Origin: an uncultured Lachnospiraceae bacterium
Lineage (GTDB): Bacteria > Bacillota > Clostridia > Lachnospirales > Lachnospiraceae
Length of the DNA stretch: 64,000 nucleotides
Direction of reading: 5' to 3'
Assembly (NCBI GenBank): GCA_947629525.1
Contig: CANREB010000001.1
Coordinates: 124,001-188,000, forward strand
Part shown: positions 34,380-43,310 of the stretch, one piece after another
Layout: each line of letters starts with the position of its first letter
Numbering within the stretch: the first letter of the stretch is position 1
Notes under the pieces: generated by a model
Told to the model about the DNA's origin: nothing
The model's database searches: none
What the model saw: the letters and a program-made list of their open reading frames with translations, nothing else
Position numbers and translations under genes: made by a program

Positions 34380-36260
34380 TCACATATACTTATTATACCA
34401 TTGTTGGAACACTAAAATAGCCCATACTATTCCTGAATAGTTTTCACCGCTTCCTGAACCGGCATCTCCGTTTTTAACATAATCCCTCACAAAATCAGAC
34501 GTATATCGGGCATTAAACAATCCTTGGCGTTCAAGATAGTTTTTATCTGTGTAATCCAAAAGCATTGACTTTAATGTACCTCGCAGCCATTTATCAATTG
34601 GAACTGAAAATCCTGTCTTTGGTCTGTCTAAAAGCTGTCGTGGAATATATTCATACGCCAGCTCTTTAAGAATATGTTTTTTCACTCCACGTTTGTACTT
34701 AAACTCATGTGGTATGCTGAACGCAAACTCCACAACATTTGTGTCAAGTATAGGACACCTTGCCTCAAGCGAATATTTCATAGACGCCCTGTCAACTTTG
34801 CACAATATATCATTTGGAAGATATGTTTCCATATCAAGCAGCATACGCCGTTCCTGCCAGTTGGCTTCATTATATTTGCTCTCCCAGTCATAAAAGCACA
34901 TATATGAATCCGGCATATCAGCTATTGCCTTTGCGATACTGATATAATTTCCCGATATGAACTGTGTCTTTGCCGCCTTATTTCTGTTCTCGGATATCAC
35001 ACGCATTTTAAACGGATAATATTTCCCGATCTTTAAGATTTTCCCCACAGTATACGCAGCCGCTCCTATCATATCAAGCTTTTGAGCCTGCTCCACGCGC
35101 TTATATATATTATACCCGCAGAAAAGTTCATCTCCTCCGTCACCTGAAAGAGCTACCGTAACTTCCTTTCTGGCAAGCTGCGATACCAACATAGTCGCTA
35201 TCTGTGAACTGTCAGCGAAAGGTTCGTCATAGTATTGAGGAATGCTTTCCACAAGCTTCAGCATATCGTTTTCATTAATATACATTTCCGTATGTGCTGT
35301 GCCGATCTGCTTTGATACCTCTTTTGCATACTGAGCTTCATTATATCTTATATCATCAAATCCAATACAATATGTTTTAACCGGTTCGTTTGAAATACTC
35401 TGCGCTATCGCTGTAACTAAAGACGAATCATATCCTCCGCTTAAGAATGTTCCCACCGGTACATCCGCCGTCATTCTTTCTTTAACTGCTTTAGTGAGTA
35501 TATTCTTAAGCTCTGCTTTTGCTTCATCAAAGTTTTGGGGACCTCTTCCTTTTTTGTTATGATATGTCCCATTTAAGTCCCAATATTTCCAGCTTTTTAC
35601 AGACGCATCACCAAGCGTTACCTTTACTACCGCTCCCGATTCTGTCTTATATATATTCTCAAATACCGTCTGCGGAGCCGTGATGTATTTTTGATACAAA
35701 TAACGGCTTAATATTTTTCTGTTTACCACATATGGACACCCTATGTATTCAAGTGCCTTCATAATCGGTTTCAGTTCTGACGCAAATACGATACCATCGC
35801 CATTATGCCAATAATATAGAGGTTTTTTACCAATTCTGTCACGCACAAGATATACAGTCTGCTCCTCTTTATCATATATTGCAAAGGCAAACATACCGTT
35901 AAGCCTGTCAACGCACTTAATTCCCCATTTCAGATAAGCCGCAAGAATAACTTCCGTATCGCAGGATGATCTAAACGGATAATCCGAAAGCTCCTGTCTT
36001 AACTCTTCATAATTATATATCTCACCATTAAAAACAATTATGACACGTTTATCTGCCGACTCCATAGGTTGATGGCCCAATGGCGACAAGTCCATGATTG
36101 CGAGACGCCTTTGAGCCATTCCAACAAAATAGCCGTTCTTTGCCTGATATATCTCCTCACCGCTGTCATCAGGTCCCCTATGATACATTGTGTCATTCAT
36201 CGCTTTTAACTGTTCAAGCCTGATACTTTTTTTTGTAATAAACCCACAAATGCCGCACAT
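34380..36260 (-). CDS. AsnB-type glutamine amidotransferase (copy 2)
   Basis: A 626-residue paralogue of the enzyme at 31392-33272, with matching domain spacing: Cys2 (MCGICGF), YHRGPDDSG, FNGEIYNYEEL, and PP-loop LSGGYDSS at 273-280 in the canonical form, then SGDGGDELFCGY. The glutaminase supplies ammonia to the adenylated carboxylate in the synthetase site. With a UDP-GalNAc-type dehydrogenase and epimerase in the same operon, amidation of a uronic acid residue is a reasonable role, with the two copies perhaps serving two different residues. It lies between the two paralogous GT4 genes. Confidence 0.9.
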   Translation of the reverse strand: MCGICGFITKKSIRLEQLKAMNDTMYHRGPDDSGEEIYQAKNGYFVGMAQRRLAIMDLSPLGHQPMESADKRVIIVFNGEIYNYEELRQELSDYPFRSSCDTEVILAAYLKWGIKCVDRLNGMFAFAIYDKEEQTVYLVRDRIGKKPLYYWHNGDGIVFASELKPIMKALEYIGCPYVVNRKILSRYLYQKYITAPQTVFENIYKTESGAVVKVTLGDASVKSWKYWDLNGTYHNKKGRGPQNFDEAKAELKNILTKAVKERMTADVPVGTFLSGGYDSSLVTAIAQSISNEPVKTYCIGFDDIRYNEAQYAKEVSKQIGTAHTEMYINENDMLKLVESIPQYYDEPFADSSQIATMLVSQLARKEVTVALSGDGGDELFCGYNIYKRVEQAQKLDMIGAAAYTVGKILKIGKYYPFKMRVISENRNKAAKTQFISGNYISIAKAIADMPDSYMCFYDWESKYNEANWQERRMLLDMETYLPNDILCKVDRASMKYSLEARCPILDTNVVEFAFSIPHEFKYKRGVKKHILKELAYEYIPRQLLDRPKTGFSVPIDKWLRGTLKSMLLDYTDKNYLERQGLFNARYTSDFVRDYVKNGDAGSGSGENYSGIVWAILVFQQWYNKYM

Positions 36261-36279
36261 AGCTGCCTCCCGCTTTTCA

Positions 36280-37386
36280 TCAATGTTTTTTCGCTAAAAT
36301 ACCGTCAATAAATTCCAACCACTTGGCAACTATCTTATGCGGCTCGACTCTCGCGGCAAGCTTTCCCGCTTCCGCACCCATGCGGGCTGCTTCGTCTTCA
36401 TGTGAAAGCATATAATCGATCGCGTCAGCCAATTGGACCACACTGCCTGTCGGCACAAGCAGCCCTGATATTTTATCTTCTATAAGCATTGCCGCACCAC
36501 CGCATGGACAATCAGTTGCTATGCACGCAAGCCCCAAAGACATAGCCTCGATAAGCGCATTGGGCATTCCTTCATAATCAGAGGGTAATACAAACAGTGC
36601 ACTCTGAGAAATATCGTCCGGAATCCTGTCGCTTACGCCCATAAACATAACCCTGTCATTTAGGAAATTGTCGTTTATATACGCTTCCATTTCAGAAAAT
36701 ATGTTTTTTTGTTCAATACCGCCGTATATCTTCAATATATGATCGGGATATTTTTCCTTTATCTCATTAAAAGCTTTTACAAGCAGTATTTGGTTTTTCT
36801 GTTCTGTGATCCTGCCTACTGTTACAATTTCTTTTCTGCGCCCGCCTGCACACGACAGAACGGATCTGTTAAAATATTGTTCGGAAAGCGGATTTAAAAT
36901 GATCCTGCCTTTCTTTTGAAGCTCTTTTGAAAAAAAGTTCATAGCATCGGGCGTCTGGAAAACACAGCCTGAAGCCTTATGCCCCATATACCATGTGGAC
37001 AGCTTGTATGGTCGGTAATCTTTGTTCGGGTCATTCCTGACAGATACAAGCAGCGGTATTTTTATTCCAAACAGTGCATATGCACTCCTGAAATTCGCTT
37101 TATTGCAGAACGAGATAACCAAATCGGGTTTTTCGTTTTTTATACATTTCCTTAACTTTGCAAATCTTGCCCATATCCTATAGAGTCTGCCCTTACTGCT
37201 CTCGTCATCCGTAAGCCCTACGTTGACGCGCCGCACTCTCTTGTCTGTTTCATATTCATCATCAGAATACCATAATGTGGTCAGAACAACTTCATGCCCG
37301 TTATCGGCAAACCCGGCGCTCAAAATGCTTACTACCCTTTCAGCCCCTCCATGCCCTATGCTATTTATGTGAAACAGAATTTTCAT
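36280..37386 (-). CDS. GT4 glycosyltransferase (paired with AsnB copy 2)
   Basis: A 368-residue GT-B enzyme. MKILFHINSIGHGGAERVV is a textbook GT4 start, and the donor domain has VTVGRITEQKNQILLV, YGGIEQKN and the E-x7-E region DYEGMPNALIEAMSLG, followed by TDCPCGGAAMLIEDK shared with the GT4 at 33285-34367. I choose the ATG at 37384-37386 with a GAGTGAG site; an in-frame GTG four codons earlier is weaker. It overlaps the upstream GT4 gene by 26 bases. Substrate unknown. Confidence 0.9.
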   Translation of the reverse strand: MKILFHINSIGHGGAERVVSILSAGFADNGHEVVLTTLWYSDDEYETDKRVRRVNVGLTDDESSKGRLYRIWARFAKLRKCIKNEKPDLVISFCNKANFRSAYALFGIKIPLLVSVRNDPNKDYRPYKLSTWYMGHKASGCVFQTPDAMNFFSKELQKKGRIILNPLSEQYFNRSVLSCAGGRRKEIVTVGRITEQKNQILLVKAFNEIKEKYPDHILKIYGGIEQKNIFSEMEAYINDNFLNDRVMFMGVSDRIPDDISQSALFVLPSDYEGMPNALIEAMSLGLACIATDCPCGGAAMLIEDKISGLLVPTGSVVQLADAIDYMLSHEDEAARMGAEAGKLAARVEPHKIVAKWLEFIDGILAKKH

Positions 37387-38479
37387 AATAAAACTCACTC
37401 ATTTTCTTTGCCTGTTCTTTTATATCAAAGCCGGCGTTTCTTACATCATCGCTTCTCGATCTTCTGCCTGATATATCAGTGTTGAATATCTCATCCGCCC
37501 ATTCGCGGGCGGGAACGTCTATACTCTTAAATTTGATCAGATCCGTAACTGCCGCCTGCCGCGTTATCCTGTCGGATAAAATACCATGCAGACCGCTTGC
37601 CTGCGCTTCTATGGCAGTTCCCGGAAGCCCTTCATAAAATGACGGAAATATAAAAAAGTCAAAAGCCTGATAATAATTATATACATCTTTGCGGATGCCT
37701 GCAAATATCACGTGTCCACCCAATCCCAACTTATCAGCTTTGAGCCTTATCTCATCCCTAAGAGGACCATCGCCCACGAAAAAAAGCTTGACTGATCTAT
37801 TTCTTTTTACGCATTCTCTCAATATTTCAATCATATATGCATGATTTTTTACCTCATCAAAGCGTCCCACATGACCTAATACAAGATCTGTTTCCGATAT
37901 TCCCCAGTCTTTCCTTATCAAACTGCGGATATTAGGATCATAGCTAAACTTATCCACATCTATTGCATTCGGAATAAACTTTACCTTTTCAATGTTTTTT
38001 TTCCCAAAAACCGCTTCTGATGCCAAATCCGAACAGGAAAAACAACTATCGCATTTATCGGCAAGCCGCTTTCTAATAAGCTTAGTGACATAACCCTTTA
38101 TGCCTTTAGATACTCCCGCATTTCTGGCGTGAGCTATAGTATAAGCATTGCAATACTTTTTTGCAATCGGAAGATAAATAGAAGCCGTACTTGTCATATG
38201 ACCTTGGACTATTTGTATCTCTTGGTGCTCCTTGAAGAATTTTTCCCAGCTCTTCTTGTAGCTGAAATAATTATACAAACGAAAACGCGGCATGCAATAT
38301 ACATGTCCCCCAAGACTCTCTATCTCTTCCTGATATGCGCCTCGTTTTGTCATATGATGCACAAAATCAAACTGTATCCTATCTCTGTCGATATTTCTAT
38401 ATAAATCCATTATTCGGCTTTCAGCCCCGCCTACATTCAATCTTCCTAACACATGTAAAACCCTGACTGTCTGAAGCAT
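37361..38479 (-). CDS. GT4 glycosyltransferase, EpsF-like (copy 1)
   Basis: A 372-residue GT-B enzyme opening with VRVLHVLGRLNVGGAESRIM, then RDRIQFDFVHHMTKRG, and with donor-site FYEGLPGTAIEAQASGL. This N-terminal pattern is typical of EpsF-type enzymes of Gram-positive exopolysaccharide clusters. The ATG is preceded by AAAGGAG. It is a tandem paralogue of 38482-39576, sharing the opening LHV-x-G, the N-I-D-R-x-x-I-Q-F-D-F block and E-G-L-P. Donor sugar unknown. Confidence 0.9.
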   Translation of the reverse strand: MLQTVRVLHVLGRLNVGGAESRIMDLYRNIDRDRIQFDFVHHMTKRGAYQEEIESLGGHVYCMPRFRLYNYFSYKKSWEKFFKEHQEIQIVQGHMTSTASIYLPIAKKYCNAYTIAHARNAGVSKGIKGYVTKLIRKRLADKCDSCFSCSDLASEAVFGKKNIEKVKFIPNAIDVDKFSYDPNIRSLIRKDWGISETDLVLGHVGRFDEVKNHAYMIEILRECVKRNRSVKLFFVGDGPLRDEIRLKADKLGLGGHVIFAGIRKDVYNYYQAFDFFIFPSFYEGLPGTAIEAQASGLHGILSDRITRQAAVTDLIKFKSIDVPAREWADEIFNTDISGRRSRSDDVRNAGFDIKEQAKKMSEFYYENSVSHK

Positions 38480-38481
38480 CG

Positions 38482-39576
38482 CTATCTCCTTTCTGCTGCC
38501 TGTTTGAAAAAATCTTCATACCACTTAGACAGGCTTTTTATATCATACCCGTTTTCCTTAATATTTTCATACTGGCATGTACGGTCAGGGTCTTTTGCCA
38601 TTTCCACAGCTTTTTCCGCCCATATTTTAGGAGATCTTCTAATACTTTCCATCTCAACAAGCCCATTTGTCACTATGACTTCATCAGTAATAGTATCAGA
38701 TATAAGACATGGAAGTCCTGAAACTTGCGCTTCTATCAACGTAAGAGGAAGCCCCTCATAAATAGATGGAAAAATAAGCACATCAAAAAATGACATAAGA
38801 TCAGAAACATCTTTTCGCACACCTGTAAGTATGAGTTTATCCTGTATTCCCAGTTCAACTGCCTGTCTTTCGATCTCAGTTCTTAAATCTCCTTCTCCAA
38901 CACAGAAAAATGCTGCATTGCTATCGATCTCTGCAATTTCAGCATATATCTTCAAGAGAAATTTATGATTTTTTGTTGCCGAAAAATTTCCTATATGACA
39001 ATATATATTTTTACCATACATGCCAAATTCCCTGCGTATCCTCTCACTTGCCTGAGTATTATACGTAAACTTTTCTATATCTACAGCATTCCTGACTATC
39101 CTGTAATTTCCATTCTTAAACATCCATTTGCCTGCGTTATCAGAGCAGGCAAAACGTTCATCAACACATTTGTTTATAAACATCCTTCCTATTCTGTGAG
39201 GCAGCAATTTAGGATCTGTTTCAGTATGAGAATGACATACCACCATAGCTCCCGCCATTTTAGCAGCCCATAACTGCGGTGCCACTAATGCGTTTGATGT
39301 ATGCCTTATCACTATTTTATACCTATTATCTTTAACTATTTTATACAACTCACATATATTCTTTAATGGGTTATTCATCAATCTGGGAAGTATATACACA
39401 CTGCCGCCCATTTCCTTTATTTTTTCCGTATAATCATTTTCTTTTATCATATGGACAGCAAAATCAAATTGTATGAGATTTCTGTCTATATTCTCATACA
39501 GATTCATAATAAAATTTTCCATTCCTCCAGGATACATCGTTCCTATTACATGCAACACTCTGATTTGATCTGACAT
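38482..39576 (-). CDS. GT4 glycosyltransferase, EpsF-like (copy 2)
   Basis: A 364-residue GT-B enzyme, tandem paralogue of the preceding entry: IRVLHVIGTMYPGGMENFIM, NIDRNLIQFDFAVHM and YEGLPLTLIEAQVSGLPCL. The middle has CHIGNFSATKNHKFLL, the usual interdomain donor segment. By eye the gene is somewhat more AT-rich than its neighbours. It begins 31 bases after the 4-epimerase gene behind AAGGGAT and is separated from its paralogue by only 2 bases. Probably adds a different residue of the repeat unit; specificity unknown. Confidence 0.9.
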   Translation of the reverse strand: MSDQIRVLHVIGTMYPGGMENFIMNLYENIDRNLIQFDFAVHMIKENDYTEKIKEMGGSVYILPRLMNNPLKNICELYKIVKDNRYKIVIRHTSNALVAPQLWAAKMAGAMVVCHSHTETDPKLLPHRIGRMFINKCVDERFACSDNAGKWMFKNGNYRIVRNAVDIEKFTYNTQASERIRREFGMYGKNIYCHIGNFSATKNHKFLLKIYAEIAEIDSNAAFFCVGEGDLRTEIERQAVELGIQDKLILTGVRKDVSDLMSFFDVLIFPSIYEGLPLTLIEAQVSGLPCLISDTITDEVIVTNGLVEMESIRRSPKIWAEKAVEMAKDPDRTCQYENIKENGYDIKSLSKWYEDFFKQAAERR

Positions 39577-39607
39577 ATACTTTATCCCTTCACCATTATT
39601 CCAATTC

Positions 39608-40582
39608 TCATAAATTCACTTTATACCAGTCTATCGCCAAAGCGATACCCTTTTCAAAGTCATACTCCGGATCATAGCCCAAAAGTTCGCGTGCCTTGGA
39701 TATATCCGCGTTTGAATGTTTTATGTCGCCTGCGCGGTCCGGACCGAAATCAGGCTCCACTTCCTTTCCTAATGCCTTGCACAGATTATAATATATATCT
39801 ATCAGATATTCCCTGCCGCCGTAAGCAATATTAAATGCCTCTCCCGCGGCTTCGCCCGGGGCAAGGCAGGCTTTAAGATTTGCCTCAATAACATTGTCGA
39901 TATACGTAAAATCCCTCGACTGTCTGCCATCCCCGTTTATCGTCGGCACTTCTCCGTTAAGAAGCTGCTTTATAAACTTTGGGATCACAGCGGCATACGC
40001 GCCGTTTGGATCCTGTCTGCGTCCAAATACATTAAAATATCTAAGTCCGTATGTGTCAAGCCCATATAACTTTTTGTAAAGTCTTCCATATTCCTCATTT
40101 GTACGTTTGGTCAGCGCGTATGGTGAGAGCAGATGCCCCTCCTGTCCTTCCTTTTTCGGAAGCACAGGATAATCGCCGTATACAGAAGAACTTGACGCAT
40201 ATACAAATTTCTTTACGCCGTTTCGCCTTGCCGCCTCCATCATATTAAGCGTACCCATAATATTATTCTGTTCGTAAAACAGCGGCATCTCAATGCTTCT
40301 GGGCACAGACCCCCACGCTGCCTGATTTAACACATAATCGACACCCTCACATGCTTTCATGCATGTGTCTAAATCTTTGATGTCGCCCTTAATAAATTTA
40401 TAGTTTTTTCTGTCAGACAAAAAACTGACATTTTCCTCTTTGCCCGTAGACAGATCATCAAGGCACTTTACATTATATCCCATATCAGTAAGCGCTTCAC
40501 AGAGATTGGAACCGATAAAACCTGCCCCTCCCGTTATCAGAAATACACTGCCATCATCAAACTTCAGATTTTTGTATCCCAT
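39608..40582 (-). CDS. UDP-GlcNAc/UDP-GalNAc 4-epimerase, WbpP/TviC type
   Basis: A 324-residue extended short-chain dehydrogenase. It has the NAD fold TGGAGFIGSNL near residue 17, catalytic Ser131-133 and Y155-x3-K159 (SPYALTK). The blocks AAWGSVPRSIEMP and RYFNVFGRRQDPNGAYAAV closely match WbpP of Pseudomonas and TviC of Salmonella, which interconvert UDP-GlcNAc and UDP-GalNAc (or the uronic acids). I choose the ATG at 40580-40582 behind GGAGGGG. With the TviB/WbpO-type dehydrogenase two genes upstream it should provide UDP-GalNAcA. The substrate assignment rests on motif similarity. Confidence 0.88.
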   Translation of the reverse strand: MGYKNLKFDDGSVFLITGGAGFIGSNLCEALTDMGYNVKCLDDLSTGKEENVSFLSDRKNYKFIKGDIKDLDTCMKACEGVDYVLNQAAWGSVPRSIEMPLFYEQNNIMGTLNMMEAARRNGVKKFVYASSSSVYGDYPVLPKKEGQEGHLLSPYALTKRTNEEYGRLYKKLYGLDTYGLRYFNVFGRRQDPNGAYAAVIPKFIKQLLNGEVPTINGDGRQSRDFTYIDNVIEANLKACLAPGEAAGEAFNIAYGGREYLIDIYYNLCKALGKEVEPDFGPDRAGDIKHSNADISKARELLGYDPEYDFEKGIALAIDWYKVNL

Positions 40583-40619
40583 TTTCCCCTCCATTTTTGC
40601 CGCGTTCTTCCGTAGCCAT

Positions 40620-41999
40620 TCATATATTGCCTTTACGTGATCCTGCCAGCTCTATAAGTTCAAGCAGTCCTGCTATATAGAACAGCGGCATATTATAGAT
40701 CATATATCTCGAAATACATTGTATCATCAACGCCGTAGCGCATACATTACCCACGATTGTGAGTAGAACAACAGCCATAAATGACGCCGCCTTGCTTTTC
40801 GGGTCTTTCCGCCATAATAATATCGTAAGCGCGACCGCCGCAATATATACGACCGCTGAATACCACACAAGCACCGGATGTTCATACGCTACAGTCCTCA
40901 CAAAACCAAGAGCGATCACACTAATATAGTTTTTGATATATTTAAAGATCACTCTCGGCATAAGATATGACGAAAGTTCCTTTGCCACATCGTCAAGCGC
41001 GATCATCAGTTCTTCATACCTGTCCGCGTATAAGCCTTTAGTCTCACCGATATACTCTCTCGAAATCTCATTGAAGTAGTCAAAGTTTAATTCGTCATGG
41101 CAGCGTTCATGATATTCTGCACGATTTATTATGCCCTTTGCCGCATATTTGTAATTCATTTTGCCGGCATCGGCAGCATCGTATATTTTATAAAAAAGCT
41201 CTCTCAGCCCTTCATCTTTTATTGCCTGCGCGTCTTCCCTGTCCGCCACATACAGTACATTTGCAAATGACATTGCCTTTCCCGACGCAGTGTCCGCAAA
41301 AAGCCCGCTTTCACAATAATTATATACCCGCACAACAGCAGTCCTTACCATAAAAACTGACGCAAAAATCATAAAAAGCCCAACCGCACGCTTTATCCCA
41401 CCATGTTTAAATAACAGGATGCCAAACATTACAATGAACCACACGACAAGCAATACCATCATCTGACCGCGTATCAGCGATATCATCAAAAATAAGGTCA
41501 ATGTGACGATACTTTCTTTCCCAAAAACCTTTCCCGACCACAAGGCACAAATCAGACTTGTAAAGGTCAGCGGATATATTGAAAACAGAATACCTTCTGT
41601 CATAAGTGAATTGGTTATCACCATATGTGTACTCGCAAACACCGGAGTCATTATATGCGGAGCAAGCTGCATCAGCACACATATAAGCGATACAGAAAAA
41701 TTTAACGAAAATTTTTTCCTTATGATGACAATAAATGCCGTATTTGCTGCAACAGCCAGAACATTTTGAAATATTATCAAAGTCCGATAATAATTATCCG
41801 GCGATATAAACCGAAATATTTGAATGAGCAGAGCATAAACAGGTTCACGAGTCACCATCTGATTTTCATATTGAAATGTATCGCCTACGTAAATCGGCTC
41901 GCCCGTTATGAGCAGAAAACCGAAAAAAAGCGTAAATATTCCAAATATCAGAATATTGGATATGTTTCTTTTACAAACGCCAATAAATGTATCCAGCAT
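40620..41999 (-). CDS. Multipass membrane protein, possible GT-C glycosyltransferase
   Basis: A 459-residue protein with about ten membrane segments and a hydrophilic loop around residues 235-340. I do not recognise the family. The first outer segment, YVGDTFQYENQMVTREPVY, has an acidic residue after the first helix followed by an R-x-P-x-Y element, reminiscent of GT-C enzymes or of polymerase-type proteins. The start ATG follows AGAAGGA and overlaps the dehydrogenase gene by 29 bases. Its place between two UDP-sugar enzymes suggests a role in the same branch, for instance outer-face glycosylation or polymerisation. Function not established. Confidence 0.5.
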   Translation of the reverse strand: MLDTFIGVCKRNISNILIFGIFTLFFGFLLITGEPIYVGDTFQYENQMVTREPVYALLIQIFRFISPDNYYRTLIIFQNVLAVAANTAFIVIIRKKFSLNFSVSLICVLMQLAPHIMTPVFASTHMVITNSLMTEGILFSIYPLTFTSLICALWSGKVFGKESIVTLTLFLMISLIRGQMMVLLVVWFIVMFGILLFKHGGIKRAVGLFMIFASVFMVRTAVVRVYNYCESGLFADTASGKAMSFANVLYVADREDAQAIKDEGLRELFYKIYDAADAGKMNYKYAAKGIINRAEYHERCHDELNFDYFNEISREYIGETKGLYADRYEELMIALDDVAKELSSYLMPRVIFKYIKNYISVIALGFVRTVAYEHPVLVWYSAVVYIAAVALTILLWRKDPKSKAASFMAVVLLTIVGNVCATALMIQCISRYMIYNMPLFYIAGLLELIELAGSRKGNI

Positions 42000-43284
42000 T
42001 TAAATATTCCTTCTTATCAAGTATGCCCTTTAAATCCGTAAGCACCTTTGTATGCTTATTGCTGTACAGGGCATCAATATCCGCCATTTTAAGCGTTTTA
42101 TACCCCTCATGCGCTACCGCAAGTATCACAGCATCGCAATCCCTGATATCCTTAAACGGCGTGAACTCAATGCCGTACAGCCGCTTAGCTTCGGCGGCAT
42201 CAGCATTATCATCCGTTACCTGCGCCGTAATGCCATATTCTTTCAGTTCATTATAGATATCAATGATCTTTGTATTTCTCGTGTCAGGGCAGTTTTCCTT
42301 AAATGTAAAGCCAAGTATTGCTACTTTGGCGCTCTTTACGGGTATATCCGCCTTGATAAGATTTTTTACAAGATTTTCGGCAACGTATTTACCCATATCG
42401 TCGTTTATGCGGCGTCCCGAAAGGATGATCTGTGAATGATATCCCAGCTCTTCCGCCTTATAAGTAAGATAATACGGATCAACGCCAATGCAGTGTCCTC
42501 CTACAAGACCGGGCTGGAAATTAAGGAAATTCCACTTTGTTCCTGCCGCCGCAAGCACTGATTTCGTGTCTATCCCCATCTTGTTAAATATTATTGAAAG
42601 TTCATTCATAAACGCTATATTTATGTCTCTCTGGCTGTTCTCTATGACTTTTGCCGCCTCTGCCACCTTTATTGATTCCGCCCGATATACTCCCGCCTCA
42701 ACAACCAGTTCATATATTTTAGCCACCTCATCAAGCGTTTCCTCGTCCATTCCCGAAACGATCTTTGTGATCGTTTCAAGCCGATGAACTTTATCGCCGG
42801 GATTTATACGCTCGGGGGAATAACCGATCTTAAAATCAACTCCGCATTTTAAACCCGATTCTTTCTCAAGGATCGGTACGCATATATCCTCCGTGACCCC
42901 CGGATATACCGTTGACTCAAATACTACTATTGAACCTCTTGTGAGATTTTGTCCCAAAATGCGGCTCGCACCCTCTACCGGTGTCAAATCGGGCGTGTGG
43001 TCATCATTTACCGGTGTAGGTACGGCTACTATATGAAATTTTGCCTCCTTAAGCCTTGACGGATCTGATGTAAAATCGACCGTTGTATTTTTTATTACCT
43101 CATCGCCGACTTCGTTTGTAGGGTCTACGCCTGATCTGTACAGATCTATCTTAGCGGCGTTAAGGTCAAATCCCACAACGCTGATCTTTCTCGCAAAAGC
43201 CACGGCTATAGGCATTCCGACATATCCAAGCCCGACAAGTGAAAGCTTCTCTTTTTTACTTACAATATCATCATATAAACTCAT
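41971..43284 (-). CDS. UDP-N-acetyl-hexosamine 6-dehydrogenase, WbpO/TviB type
   Basis: A 437-residue enzyme with the three usual domains: the N-terminal NAD fold SLVGLGYVGMPIAVAFA, central ESTVYPGVTED and IGYSPERINPGDK, and the catalytic Cys265 in GLVGGHCIGVDPYYL. The C-terminal VAILGFTFKENCPDTRNTKI is characteristic of the WbpO/TviB/VipA group that oxidises UDP-GlcNAc or UDP-GalNAc to the uronic acid, rather than UDP-glucose dehydrogenase. It is coupled with a TviC-like epimerase two genes downstream. A GGAG site precedes the ATG. The product, UDP-GalNAcA or UDP-GlcNAcA, could be the amidation target of the AsnB-type enzymes. Confidence 0.9.
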   Translation of the reverse strand: MSLYDDIVSKKEKLSLVGLGYVGMPIAVAFARKISVVGFDLNAAKIDLYRSGVDPTNEVGDEVIKNTTVDFTSDPSRLKEAKFHIVAVPTPVNDDHTPDLTPVEGASRILGQNLTRGSIVVFESTVYPGVTEDICVPILEKESGLKCGVDFKIGYSPERINPGDKVHRLETITKIVSGMDEETLDEVAKIYELVVEAGVYRAESIKVAEAAKVIENSQRDINIAFMNELSIIFNKMGIDTKSVLAAAGTKWNFLNFQPGLVGGHCIGVDPYYLTYKAEELGYHSQIILSGRRINDDMGKYVAENLVKNLIKADIPVKSAKVAILGFTFKENCPDTRNTKIIDIYNELKEYGITAQVTDDNADAAEAKRLYGIEFTPFKDIRDCDAVILAVAHEGYKTLKMADIDALYSNKHTKVLTDLKGILDKKEYLNAGYIYWRL

Positions 43285-43310
43285 TTTTTCTTCTCTCCTT
43301 AACTTTGCTT

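Noticed and set aside
31392..36260. Treating the two AsnB proteins as housekeeping asparagine synthetases
   Set aside because: Two copies interleaved with glycosyltransferases and near uronic-acid genes make a glycan-amidation role more likely.
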